Shown piece by piece: positions 1 to 8,045 of a DNA stretch of 64,000 bases; position 1 is the first letter of the stretch, and the number at the start of each line of letters is the position of its first letter. The stretch covers positions 1 through 64,000 of the forward strand of contig PGXY01000006.1 in NCBI GenBank assembly GCA_002839375.1. The letters are read 5' to 3'. The DNA comes from Spirochaetae bacterium HGW-Spirochaetae-1. Its GTDB lineage: Bacteria > Spirochaetota > UBA4802 > UBA5550. The notes under the pieces were generated by a model, which had not been told where the DNA came from, ran no database searches, and worked only from the letters and a program-made list of their open reading frames with translations. The position numbers were made by a program, and so were the translations under genes.

Positions 1-20
1 ACCCCCTCCTGCATTCACCT

Positions 21-38
21 TGTCCCGGTTCCGGGACA
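21..38. repeat. short perfect palindrome
   Basis: An 8-bp inverted repeat (TGTCCCGG / CCGGGACA) with a 2-nt centre. It lies just beyond the terminator-like hairpin of the 155-472 minus-strand gene. It could be a second hairpin or a protein-binding site; only the symmetry is seen. Confidence 0.4.
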
Positions 39-40
39 TC

Positions 41-77
41 CAAAAATACAAAAAGGGGTGCCCTTTTGAGACACCCC
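41..77 (-). terminator. intrinsic terminator of the 155-472 gene
   Basis: Read on the minus strand, GGGGTG (77-72) pairs with CACCCC (60-55) around an 11-nt loop and is followed by a T-rich tract down to about position 41. It lies 77 nt past the stop of the minus-strand gene. Confidence 0.55.
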
Positions 78-154
78 CTGTACGTCCTTCGCGGCATGTT
101 CAAACTACAGTAAATGTTTTCAAAGAACGGTGCGTTTGTCCCGTTTCGGACTCT

Positions 155-472
155 TTAATCAACGGGATTTGCTGCCGCTGGTTTGCCTGTCTTCAGGCGC
201 TGCATGTTTACCCGGATAAAGAGATTGTATCCCGACATGGCTTTGCCGCGTGCCGCCTCATCCCAGTTGTTCTGCGTGTCCCTGCTGAGCTCTTTCCATG
301 CCTCTACGGTCTCCCTGAACAGGGCGCGTATCCGCTGCTGTGCTTCGCTGTTCACCTGGCGGGGGATAACCTTTTTCCTCACGTAGGTTTTTCCATTTGT
401 CTGTACGAAAACAAGGTCTCCGATCTGTTTTGAAAATCCTTCGAATACGGGGTTTATCTTTACATTGGCCAT
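155..472 (-). CDS. small conserved hypothetical protein (intact copy)
   Basis: A 105-residue protein starting at MANVKINP. This start is chosen over one 17 codons upstream because AGGAGG lies 6 nt before this ATG. The sequence is basic and has a central stretch GDLVFVQTNGKTYVRKK followed by a predicted helical half ending in GYNLFIRVN. The pattern of a beta-hairpin N-terminus and helical C-terminus recalls small DUF6266-like proteins often linked to mobile DNA, but I cannot assign a family firmly. There is no signal peptide or membrane segment. A truncated second copy lies at 1537-1698, and the DNA around both copies is also duplicated, so the gene probably belongs to a repeated, possibly mobile, block. 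Function unknown. Confidence 0.7.
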   Translation of the reverse strand: MANVKINPVFEGFSKQIGDLVFVQTNGKTYVRKKVIPRQVNSEAQQRIRALFRETVEAWKELSRDTQNNWDEAARGKAMSGYNLFIRVNMQRLKTGKPAAANPVD

Positions 473-905
473 GACAGGCCTCCTGCAATTAAATTTTACG
501 GGGATGGGCGCCGTGCGATCCATGTCACCCGTGTTTTGTATATTAATACGGGGGAGGTCCCGGGGGATTTAAATGTTTTTGAAAAAAAATTTCAAAAATA
601 ATTATGGCCGAGCCTTTATGGGCGATAGAACGGAGCATCTACGGAGGAGCGACGGAGGAGTCGTGGAGGATTTTCGGCAGGGTTCTTCTGCCGGGTTGGG
701 ATGTTCCAGAGGACGGAATCGGCTCTTCCAGGTTAGTGATTATTCTATCCGTGACTCTTGAATTCATGCCGGTGAGCCCTTTTATTTCTAAAATAACTTG
801 ACAGACCACAATTGTAATAGTAGGGTCATGAAATATGCTAAAGATGAAAACATATATCTATTTTCTAATCGAAATGCCGGGAAAATAATTTGAACGGGAA
901 TTCAG
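473..905. other. gene-free accessory stretch
   Basis: No convincing gene. Positions 613-700 are closely repeated at 1711-1795; both share a run beginning CGGAGCATCTACGGAGGA. A second shared string, GTGATTATT-(C/T)-ATCCG, lies near 735 and near 1968. The start of the toxin-antitoxin promoter region lies at the right end. Confidence 0.5.
798..826 (+). promoter_or_regulatory. possible toxin-antitoxin promoter
   Basis: A perfect TTGACA (798-803) is followed after 17 nt by TAGGGT (821-826), a weak -10. The 8-bp palindrome ACAATTGT (808-815) lies between them and could be an operator for autoregulation. The start codon of the toxin is about 80 nt downstream. Confidence 0.3.
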
Positions 906-1175
906 ATGGGGAAAGAGATTCGGTATTCTGAAAAGGCAGCAAAACAGTTGCGTAAAATATTCAAGGCAGATAAAAAGTCGGCTCGAATGATCGTTGACGC
1001 CATTGGGGATTATGCGGAGCATCCTGAAAATCGTCATGATGTAAAAGTATTGAAAGGTCAATTTGAAGATTTGAAAAGGATGAGGGTCGGGCGCTATCGG
1101 GTTATTTTTGATGAAAACATGATTATAATAAATATATACGAGATCAAACACAGGCAGGAGGCTTATCATGATTAA
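906..1175 (+). CDS. RelE/ParE-family toxin
   Basis: An 89-residue basic protein of the RelE/ParE toxin superfamily. The N-terminal helical part (YSEKAAKQLRKI) and the C-terminal strands RVGRYRVIFDE followed by IINIYEIKHR are the usual hallmarks. RelE-type members cut mRNA on the ribosome and ParE-type members poison gyrase; the sequence alone does not decide which. GRYRVIF and the terminal HR fit the RelE/HigB side better. The stop overlaps the start of the next gene by 8 nt, so the pair is translationally coupled. The toxin comes first, the reverse of the commonest order. It sits in the gene-poor accessory start of the window. Confidence 0.85.
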   Translation: MGKEIRYSEKAAKQLRKIFKADKKSARMIVDAIGDYAEHPENRHDVKVLKGQFEDLKRMRVGRYRVIFDENMIIINIYEIKHRQEAYHD

Positions 1176-1356
1176 AAAACATATAATAAAAGAAGAAGGA
1201 AAACCGGTGGCGGTGATAATTGATTATAATGAATATATTGAATTAAAGGCCATGGCTGAAGATAAAAAAGATTATTATTCCGCGATTGAAACAAAGCGTA
1301 AAAATAAAAAATGGGTATCTCATGAAAATCTGAAAAAAGAATTCGGGATGAGATGA
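1168..1356 (+). CDS. PHD/YefM-like antitoxin
   Basis: A 62-residue protein overlapping the end of the toxin gene. The N-terminal segment KPVAVIIDYNEYIELK matches the PHD/YefM/RelB-type pattern, in which a short strand and helix after a proline contact DNA and the rest wraps the toxin. The C-terminal half is highly charged and probably disordered until bound. Expected role: neutralise the upstream toxin and repress their shared promoter. The ATG of this gene lies inside the toxin's last codons, consistent with coupled translation. Confidence 0.75.
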   Translation: MIKKHIIKEEGKPVAVIIDYNEYIELKAMAEDKKDYYSAIETKRKNKKWVSHENLKKEFGMR

Positions 1357-2820
1357 ATGGAACTTTTCCATTACGGACCATCCAGCTCAATGCGCCTGGT
1401 GTAAATATGTATTCTGTCCATTCATCGTCCGGCGCCACCTCCGATGGACGGAAAAATCACCGCCCTGCTAATTAAAGTCTCCCAAAAACCATCACATAAA
1501 GAAACATGCCTCTGAGTATATTGATCATTACCCTTTTCATGTCTCTACGGTCTCCCTGAACAGGGCGCGTATCCGCTGTTGAGCCTCGCTGTTCGTCTGG
1601 CGGGGGATAACTTTTTTCCTCACGTAAGTTTTTCCATTTGTCTGTACGAAAACAAGGTCCCCGATTTGTTTTGAAAATCCCTGGAATATGGGGTTCATTT
1701 TTACCAGAGACCTTCATGGGCATCAGTACGGAGCATCTACGGAGGAACGTCGGAGGAGTTGCGGAGGATTTTGGCCGGGTCTCTCCTCCAGGAGGGGTGT
1801 GGCGCATCACCCCTCCTTACCACCCCCGCGCCGCCTCAAACGCCGGCGGTGGCTAAGACTTTTTGTTTCAGGGAACTCGCTTCGTGCACGCTGCGGAGGC
1901 CGTCCATGGCCATCCTCACGTGCAGCCCAGGCGCTCGCACATCCTTGATGCTCGCTTATCTGCTTGTGATTATTCCATCCGGAACTTGGAGGCGCCGGTG
2001 TCACGGGCTGACAGGAAGTCAAAAAAGCGTGTGACGACGCGCAGAGCAGGGGATTTCTGCGACGTCGGTTCCCGGCCGGAATACTTTCCGGCACATGTCT
2101 TGTATTGAGACTATGCGGGATGGTAATTGCCTATATATTTTATCAAACAACGGTTTTAGTGAAGTTGTTGAATCTAATAGACATATTTAATTTCTACTGT
2201 TGTAGATCGGGACATTGAACGACATGAAGCCCCATGCTGTCGTGTGAATTGAAACTCGTGTTGGTCAGATCCTCTGCCATGTTTATCCCGAAGAATACAT
2301 GATCTGGAATAAAAAGGCCTTAACAGCTTATCTGTACCTGGGGATTCCCGGTGTGCCGAAATGCGGCGTTTACCCGTCAACCGAATCCGATGTGGCACGA
2401 ATTAATGCCTCGACATGCCTCGGGCGCCTCGATACGTTTCACTGCGTGAAACACTCGGCAACCGAGGCCCTGGTTGTGGAATGAAATACCACGAAAGGAG
2501 TTACGCCCCGGTTGCTGAGTGATCGCTGCCTCGATATGACGGCTTCGCTGTTCCCAGGCAACCAGGCGATCGTATCGAAGCGATCGGGGAGGCCAAAAAG
2601 AAAATTTGTTCCAGAGAGCCCTCTCCTGCGGGAGAGCTCAAAACACGAAGTTTTAGTGTCGATCGCGAACAGGAGGTCTGAAAAGCGCTCGACGACGCGC
2701 GGCGGAGCCGGGGTGAGGTCACGCCATTATATTCAAAATAAACAATTTTTTTCTCGACAGGAGAATCGCCGTCCGGTTATATATAGCCTCCATAAAACCA
2801 TTGTATAAAGAGGCATACTA
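1357..2820. other. degenerate accessory region
   Basis: Apart from the truncated gene copy at 1537-1698, no open frame here looks like a real gene. The stretch holds decayed repeats. Positions 1711-1795 repeat 613-700. The strings around 2030 and around 2690 share GACGACGCGC. The CCTCTCC/GGAGAG hairpin near 2618-2637 is related to those at 3862-3937. This looks like remnants of a mobile or phage-derived segment. Confidence 0.5.
1537..1698 (-). pseudogene. truncated copy of the 155-472 gene
   Basis: The reading frame encodes 53 residues nearly identical to the first half of the 155-472 protein (MNPIFQGFSKQIGDLVF...), then stops at TGA just after the string RETVET. The N-terminal codons MANVKI and their ribosome binding site are missing. 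The DNA instead joins directly to the flanking repeat that lies more than 110 nt from the gene in the first copy. It therefore looks like a duplicate that suffered deletions at both ends. Confidence 0.7.
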
Positions 2821-3831
2821 ATGAGCATATCGACGGCATCGAAAAAGAAATTTCCTCTCTTTAAAAAAACGGCCCTGGCTTGCTCTGCTTTGCTGGCCCT
2901 GTCGCTTTCCTCCTGCGGCATTTTCGTCAAACGCCTTCCCTCGGGGGAGGTGATTCACCCCACGCCCGGCGCCGTGGACCACATGGTTGAGGTGAACGGC
3001 CTGAAGATCCACTATGCCGAGTATGCCGGCAAGGGAGAGAACGTGGTCATGGTACACGGTTTCGGCTCCTCGTCCTATTCCTGGGAGCGGATTGCGCCCA
3101 TTGTTCAGGCAAAGGGCTATTATATATTTGTGCCCGATATGAAAGGATTCGGCTGGTCAGAAAAACCGCAAAAGGCAAAATATGACGCCTACAGCCTCAT
3201 GGAGGATGTGAACGACTGGATGGAAAAAATGGGCCTCACAAAGGTCATTTATGTGGGTAACAGCCTGGGCGGCGCCGTGGGCCTTCTTCTGACCCTGGAG
3301 CATCCCGATAAGGTGGAGAGGCTGATCCTGATTGATGCCGGGGGATATCCCATGAAAAAGCCCACCATTATCAAGATGGCCTCCATTCCCTTTTCCTCCG
3401 AAATGGTGGGGTGCCTCTACGGCAAGTGGATAGTGAAATGGAACCTGGGCGAAGTTTATTATGACAGTGATAAAATACGGAAAGAGCAGGTCCAGGCCTA
3501 TTACGACCGCATGCGCACCAGGGGACATATCGATACACAGGTGGCCCTGAGCCGCGCCGTGGACTTCGAGGAGTTTGGCAAATATATCGAGCGCGTCAGG
3601 GCCATGGAGGTGAAGACCCTCATCATCTGGGGACGCGATGACCAGTGGATTCCCCTCGATAAGGTAGGGCTTCGCTTTCAGCATGATATGAAAAATTCAA
3701 CACTGGTGGTGATCCCCGAATGCGGCCACATCCCCCAGGAGGAAAAGCCCGAAATTACGGCCCGGTACATTGTAGATTTTCTCGACGGCACGCCCATAGA
3801 GGAGTATCAGCCGAAAGCGGCCAGGCCGTAG
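2821..3831 (+). CDS. alpha/beta-hydrolase lipoprotein
   Basis: A 336-residue serine hydrolase of the alpha/beta fold. The first 32 residues are a basic, hydrophobic signal with a lipobox ending in Cys32 (LSLSSC), so the enzyme should be tethered to the outer face of a membrane. The oxyanion region is HGFGSSS, the nucleophile is Ser148 in GNSLGG, the acid is Asp273 or Asp274 in WGRDDQW, and the base is His303 in ECGHIPQ. This is a complete triad. The family includes haloalkane dehalogenase-like enzymes, epoxide hydrolases and esterases; the substrate cannot be read from the sequence. It stands alone, with accessory DNA upstream and a hairpin-rich gap before the convergent response regulator. 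Confidence 0.85.
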   Translation: MSISTASKKKFPLFKKTALACSALLALSLSSCGIFVKRLPSGEVIHPTPGAVDHMVEVNGLKIHYAEYAGKGENVVMVHGFGSSSYSWERIAPIVQAKGYYIFVPDMKGFGWSEKPQKAKYDAYSLMEDVNDWMEKMGLTKVIYVGNSLGGAVGLLLTLEHPDKVERLILIDAGGYPMKKPTIIKMASIPFSSEMVGCLYGKWIVKWNLGEVYYDSDKIRKEQVQAYYDRMRTRGHIDTQVALSRAVDFEEFGKYIERVRAMEVKTLIIWGRDDQWIPLDKVGLRFQHDMKNSTLVVIPECGHIPQEEKPEITARYIVDFLDGTPIEEYQPKAARP

Positions 3832-3861
3832 TCTTTATCGACCTCTCCCCGGCTCCGCCGC

Positions 3862-3937
3862 GCCCTCTCCCGCGAGGAGAGGGCTTGCTAAATTGAATTT
3901 GCTGCTGGAACCTCCCCCTCTCCTATGGGAGAGGGGG
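3862..3937. repeat. two hairpins between convergent genes
   Basis: GCCCTCTCC (3862-3870) pairs perfectly with GGAGAGGGC (3876-3884), and CCCCCTCTCC (3914-3923) with GGAGAGGGGG (3928-3937). They are copies of one short intergenic repeat; a related copy lies near 2618. Placed between convergent genes, they may also act as a two-way terminator. Confidence 0.6.
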
Positions 3938-3952
3938 CCGGGGGGTGAGGTA

Positions 3953-4588
3953 CTATTTCGATTTTATTTTTTTCGCATAGTCGGGATAGAGCTGGTCCAG
4001 GCACCCGGGGCAGAGACTGTGGCTGATTTCCGCGTCGGAGTGCTCTTCGATGTATTTCTCAAGCTGCTGCCAGTACCCGTCATCATCGCGGATTTTTTTG
4101 CACCGGGCGCAGATGGGTAGGAGTCCCTTCAGCCTTTTTACGTTTTCCCGGGCCTGCTGGAGATCCGTGAAGAGGCGGTCTCTTTCCAGGTCGTTCTTTT
4201 TCTGGCGCACGGCAAAGCGGATTGTGCGTATGAGCGAATCCCCGTCGAGCCTGCCTTTGACCAGGTAGTCCATGGCCCCTTTTTTCATGGCCTCCACGGC
4301 GATTGTTTCATTGCCGTGGGCGGTGAGGATTATTATGGCTGTTTTTTTGAACCAGTTTTCTTCACGGTAGTTGTCCAGGAAGCGCAGACCGTCCATGGCG
4401 GGAAGGCGGTAATCCAGCAGCATGCAGTCCGGGGTATAGCGCTGCAGTAGTGTCGCTGCTTCATCGGCGCTCGCCGCCTCTTCAATGGCAAATGTCGGGG
4501 ATGTGCTTTTCTTCAGGTAATGTATGTACAGTTCCCGATGATCCCCGTCATCGTCGACAATGAGTATGGAAACCTTTTGTTCTTCCAA
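3953..4588 (-). CDS. response regulator with C-terminal Cys-rich domain
   Basis: A 211-residue protein. Residues about 5-130 are a receiver domain: acidic pocket Asp12-Asp14, phospho-acceptor Asp59 in LLDYRLP, then the conserved ILTAHG and YLVKG segments. A short coiled linker (residues about 130-155) leads to LLPICARCKKIRDDDGYW and HSLCPGC. This motif is common at the end of sensory and regulatory proteins of Deltaproteobacteria and spirochaetes and carries two Cys-x2-Cys pairs that may bind metal. There is no DNA-binding or enzymatic output domain, so the output is probably a protein contact. No histidine kinase lies next to it. It is divergent from trkH. Confidence 0.85.
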   Translation of the reverse strand: MEEQKVSILIVDDDGDHRELYIHYLKKSTSPTFAIEEAASADEAATLLQRYTPDCMLLDYRLPAMDGLRFLDNYREENWFKKTAIIILTAHGNETIAVEAMKKGAMDYLVKGRLDGDSLIRTIRFAVRQKKNDLERDRLFTDLQQARENVKRLKGLLPICARCKKIRDDDGYWQQLEKYIEEHSDAEISHSLCPGCLDQLYPDYAKKIKSK

Positions 4589-4754
4589 CCGATATAAACC
4601 TTCCTGCAGGTTGTTTTATTATCCCAACACCACGGAAATTATAATACAGAAGATACCTTTTGTAAATATATTTTTTGAATGACTTTTATTCTTATATATG
4701 TTTTTAGTGATATTTATTTTAAATTTTTTGGGGTCGGAGAAAGGGGCAGGGAGC

Positions 4755-6209
4755 ATGAATGTCAAACTGGTACTGAGAATAATCGCTATTGTGATCATAA
4801 TCCTCTCCCTGTCCATGATGCTGCCCGTGATTGTGGCCCTGATTTACGGTGAATACGGGCGTTTATATGACTTTATCCTGCCCGCCGTTATCGCATCCAT
4901 TATCAGCGGTATAATTTTACTGACTGTAAAAAAAAATACGACAACTCTTTTACCCCGCGACGGTTTCTTTATTGTGGTAATCGTCTGGTTCATAGCATCG
5001 GTTTTCGGTGCCATCCCCTTTATGTCCAGCGGTGAAATACCCTCGTTCGCCGATGCGCTTTTTGAAACTGTCTCGGGTTTTACCACAACCGGTTCCACCA
5101 TCCTGAGCAATGTTGAGGACAAATCGCGTTCGATCCTGTTCTGGCGTTCATTAACTCACTGGCTGGGCGGTATGGGCATCATCAGCCTTGCCGTGGCCAT
5201 TCTGCCCATCCTGGGCGTGAGCGGACTCCAGCTCCTGCGCGCCGAAATGCCGGGCCCCGATGTGGAAAGACTGACACCCAGGATCACCAGTACCGCCCTG
5301 ATCCTCTGGGGTATATACGCGGGAATGACCCTGGCGGAAACGGCGCTGCTCATGGCGGGGGGGATGGATCTTTTTGACGCCCTTACTCATTCCTTCGGCA
5401 CACTGGCCACGGGCGGCTATTCAACCCGGAACGCCAGTGTCGCGGCCTTTAACAGCGCCTACATTGACTGGGTCATCACGCTGTTCATGATCATGTCCGG
5501 TGTTAATTTCACGCTTTATTACAGAATTTTAAACAGGCGTTTTACTTCGGTTTTCAGAAATACGGAGCTGCGGGCATACCTGGCCGTTTTTTTTATCGCC
5601 GTAGTCATCGTGGTCATATCACTGTACGGCAATGTGTATCATTCATTGGCGGACTGTTTCCGGTACGGAGCCTTCCAGGTGGCCACGCTCATGACTTCCA
5701 CGGGATTCGCCACGGCCGATTATGACCTGTGGCCGCCCCTGGCGCAATCCATACTGCTTATCATGCTTTTCATAGGCGGGTGCGTGGGATCAACCTCGGG
5801 CGGTATAAAGATGCTCCATGTCGTTGTCCTGTCCAAACAGGCCCTGAACGAGATAAAATATCTTCTCCATCCTCGCGGTGTTTTTGTGTTCAGGCTGAAT
5901 GGCGCGGTTGTCAAAAAATCTTTTATATACTCCATCATCGGGTTTGTTTTTCTCTATATTTCCCTGGTTCTGGTTTCAACCGTTGTCGTGTCCGCTTCGG
6001 GAGCCGATCTCATAAGCAGCATGTCGGCGACCCTGGCGTGCATTGGAAACATCGGGCCCGGTTTCGGTGCAGTGGGCCCGACACGGAACTTTGGTTTTTT
6101 CCCGCCGATCATAAAATACTGGCTCGTCCTGATCATGATTGTCGGCAGGCTCGAGATCTATACATTTATCGTGCTCCTCTCTCCACACTATTGGGATAAT
6201 ATCCTGTAG
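4755..6209 (+). CDS. trkH: TrkH-type potassium uptake protein
   Basis: A 484-residue integral membrane protein of the TrkH/KtrB family, which forms the pore of Na+- or H+-coupled potassium uptake. The start at MNVKLVLR is preferred over one 19 codons upstream because a purine-rich stretch (GGGGCAGGGAGC) precedes this ATG and family members begin this way. The selectivity-filter loops are seen as SGFTTTGST, GTLATGGYST, TSTGFAT and CIGNIGPGFG, one in each of the four pore repeats. SLTHWLGGMGI and the terminal GRLEIYT are also family hallmarks. No trkA gene is adjacent, so the gating subunit must be encoded elsewhere. Confidence 0.95.
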   Translation: MNVKLVLRIIAIVIIILSLSMMLPVIVALIYGEYGRLYDFILPAVIASIISGIILLTVKKNTTTLLPRDGFFIVVIVWFIASVFGAIPFMSSGEIPSFADALFETVSGFTTTGSTILSNVEDKSRSILFWRSLTHWLGGMGIISLAVAILPILGVSGLQLLRAEMPGPDVERLTPRITSTALILWGIYAGMTLAETALLMAGGMDLFDALTHSFGTLATGGYSTRNASVAAFNSAYIDWVITLFMIMSGVNFTLYYRILNRRFTSVFRNTELRAYLAVFFIAVVIVVISLYGNVYHSLADCFRYGAFQVATLMTSTGFATADYDLWPPLAQSILLIMLFIGGCVGSTSGGIKMLHVVVLSKQALNEIKYLLHPRGVFVFRLNGAVVKKSFIYSIIGFVFLYISLVLVSTVVVSASGADLISSMSATLACIGNIGPGFGAVGPTRNFGFFPPIIKYWLVLIMIVGRLEIYTFIVLLSPHYWDNIL

Positions 6210-6573
6210 TGTGCCGTTGTGACTGGACCTCTCTCAGTTAAAAAAGACCCGGCAAACCACGATGGATATGCCCTTATCCCGGAGTTATTTTTCAAGTGAA
6301 AATCACCAGGTAGGGCAGAATATATACAAGTGAATCGGTTTTTGTCAAAAATGAGAATATTTAAAAGAAGATATAAAAATTTAGTTGATAATTAAACACT
6401 AAATAACTAAAAGTGTCTGAAGTGATTGAAGCTCCATGATCGGTAAAGCAATAAAATCGGGAAAATAATCTTGAATTACGGAAACATTTATCGTATAAAT
6501 ATATGTAGGCATATCATCTTTTTCAGTCTTTTTGAGTATAGATACAATTAAAATCCGCCAGGCGAGGAAATCC
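6210..6573. other. AT-rich upstream region of the sulfur operon
   Basis: No gene. The stretch 6290-6530 is strongly AT-rich and must contain the promoter of the multiheme cytochrome operon. I could not fix a convincing -35/-10 pair or a clear FNR/CRP-type site. Confidence 0.4.
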
Positions 6574-8043
6574 ATGAAACGAATACAGCATGAATGGATA
6601 CTGGGAGCGGCACTGATGGCTGTCATCATAGCGGTCCCGGTTCTTATTTTTCTGCCCGAGGGCAAAGGGGCGCAACGGAGTCCCTGGAAAAATGTTGTAA
6701 AAAGGCGGGCCCACCTGGACCATTCGGCCTTTTTTACGAAAAAATTCGACAGGGCGCAGGATGTGACCCAGGCATGCCTCAAGTGTCACGAAGATGCCGC
6801 AACGGACCTTATGAAGACCTCGCACTGGAAGTGGGAGGGTGAGGCGGTGAGCGTACCTGATCATGGCGGTCTCATTAAAATGGGGAAGAAAAATCTTCTC
6901 AATAATTTCTGCCTGGGTATTAAGGGCAACTGGATTTCCTGCACGAGCTGTCATGCCGGGTACGGCTGGGAAGATGATACGTTTGATTTTAAGAAAGAAG
7001 AGAATGTTGATTGCCTTATCTGTCATGACTGGTCAGGCAACTATTCCAAGGGTGCGTACGGCATGCCGGCCAAGGGCGTTGATCTTCAGTCCGTGGCAAA
7101 GAGTGTGGGATATCCGAAGCGTGAAAACTGCGGTATCTGTCATATCTATGGCGGCGGCGGCATGGGGGTCAAGCATGGTGATCTTGACCAGACCCTGGTG
7201 AACGCCCCGGGGGATGTGGATGTTCATATGGGTAAGAATAACATGCTCTGCGTGGATTGTCATAAAACTGAAAAGCATAATATAAAAGGAAAGGCCTATT
7301 CCATAAGTGTAAACCATGAAAACGGCATCGCCTGTACCGACTGCCATGTTGATGTGCCGCACCAGGATCGCAGGATTAACGCACACCTGGACAGCCTTGC
7401 CTGCGAGACCTGCCACATTTCACGGTTTGCCAAAAGAGCCCCAACCAAGATAAACTGGGACTGGTCCAAGGCCGGTGATCCCAACAGGAAAGAGAGTACA
7501 CATGAGTATCTGAAAATAAAGGGCGAATTCGTTTACGAGGAGAATGTCATACCCGAGTATTACTGGTTTAACCTGAAATCAAAACGCTATATCATCGGCG
7601 ATATAATAGATCCGGGAAAGGTAACGATACTCAACGACCCGGAAGGCGATATCCATGATCCCAAGGCGAAGATCTGGCCCTTCAAGGTGCACAGGGCAAC
7701 ACAGCCCTATGACAGGGTAAACAGGATATTGCTCCAGCCCGTTACCTCGGGGAAAGGGGGATATTGGCACGAGTTCAACTGGGACAAGGCCCTGCGTCTC
7801 GGGTCGGAGATCATTGACGTGAAATACAGCGGCAGCTACGGGTTCACGCGAACCGATATGTACTGGCCCATTGCCCACATGGTCTCTCCCGTCAACCAGG
7901 CACTGCGCTGCTGTGAATGCCACGGCACAGGCCCCACGGGGAAAAGCAGGATGAACTGGAAGGCCCTGGGATATGGTGAGGACCCCGCTGATACCGGTGG
8001 AAGGAAAACGAATAATTTACTTCAGAAAAAGGAGAGTGAATAG
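6574..8043 (+). CDS. octaheme c-type cytochrome, tetrathionate reductase family
   Basis: A 489-residue protein starting at MKRIQHEW; GGCGAGGAAA precedes this ATG, so the TTG 14 codons upstream is rejected. Residues about 10-28 form an N-terminal membrane anchor or uncleaved signal. Eight CxxCH haem motifs follow in order: CLKCH, CTSCH, CLICH, CGICH, CVDCH, CTDCH, CETCH and, after a 150-residue gap, CECH preceded by Cys. The number, spacing and the strings SHWKWEG and MVSPVNQALRCCECHG are those of the octaheme tetrathionate reductase (OTR) family. Members of this family reduce tetrathionate and, in vitro, nitrite or hydroxylamine, so the natural substrate stays open. The next three genes (cytochrome b fusion, two sulfur transporters) favour sulfur chemistry in the periplasm. 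Confidence 0.9.
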   Translation: MKRIQHEWILGAALMAVIIAVPVLIFLPEGKGAQRSPWKNVVKRRAHLDHSAFFTKKFDRAQDVTQACLKCHEDAATDLMKTSHWKWEGEAVSVPDHGGLIKMGKKNLLNNFCLGIKGNWISCTSCHAGYGWEDDTFDFKKEENVDCLICHDWSGNYSKGAYGMPAKGVDLQSVAKSVGYPKRENCGICHIYGGGGMGVKHGDLDQTLVNAPGDVDVHMGKNNMLCVDCHKTEKHNIKGKAYSISVNHENGIACTDCHVDVPHQDRRINAHLDSLACETCHISRFAKRAPTKINWDWSKAGDPNRKESTHEYLKIKGEFVYEENVIPEYYWFNLKSKRYIIGDIIDPGKVTILNDPEGDIHDPKAKIWPFKVHRATQPYDRVNRILLQPVTSGKGGYWHEFNWDKALRLGSEIIDVKYSGSYGFTRTDMYWPIAHMVSPVNQALRCCECHGTGPTGKSRMNWKALGYGEDPADTGGRKTNNLLQKKESE

Positions 8044-8045
8044 AC

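Noticed and set aside
2174-2808. several 60-98-codon frames in the 2.1-2.8 kb stretch
   Set aside because: They overlap each other on both strands, are Arg/Ser-rich as expected of random GC-rich frames, and lack ribosome-binding sites and recognisable domains.
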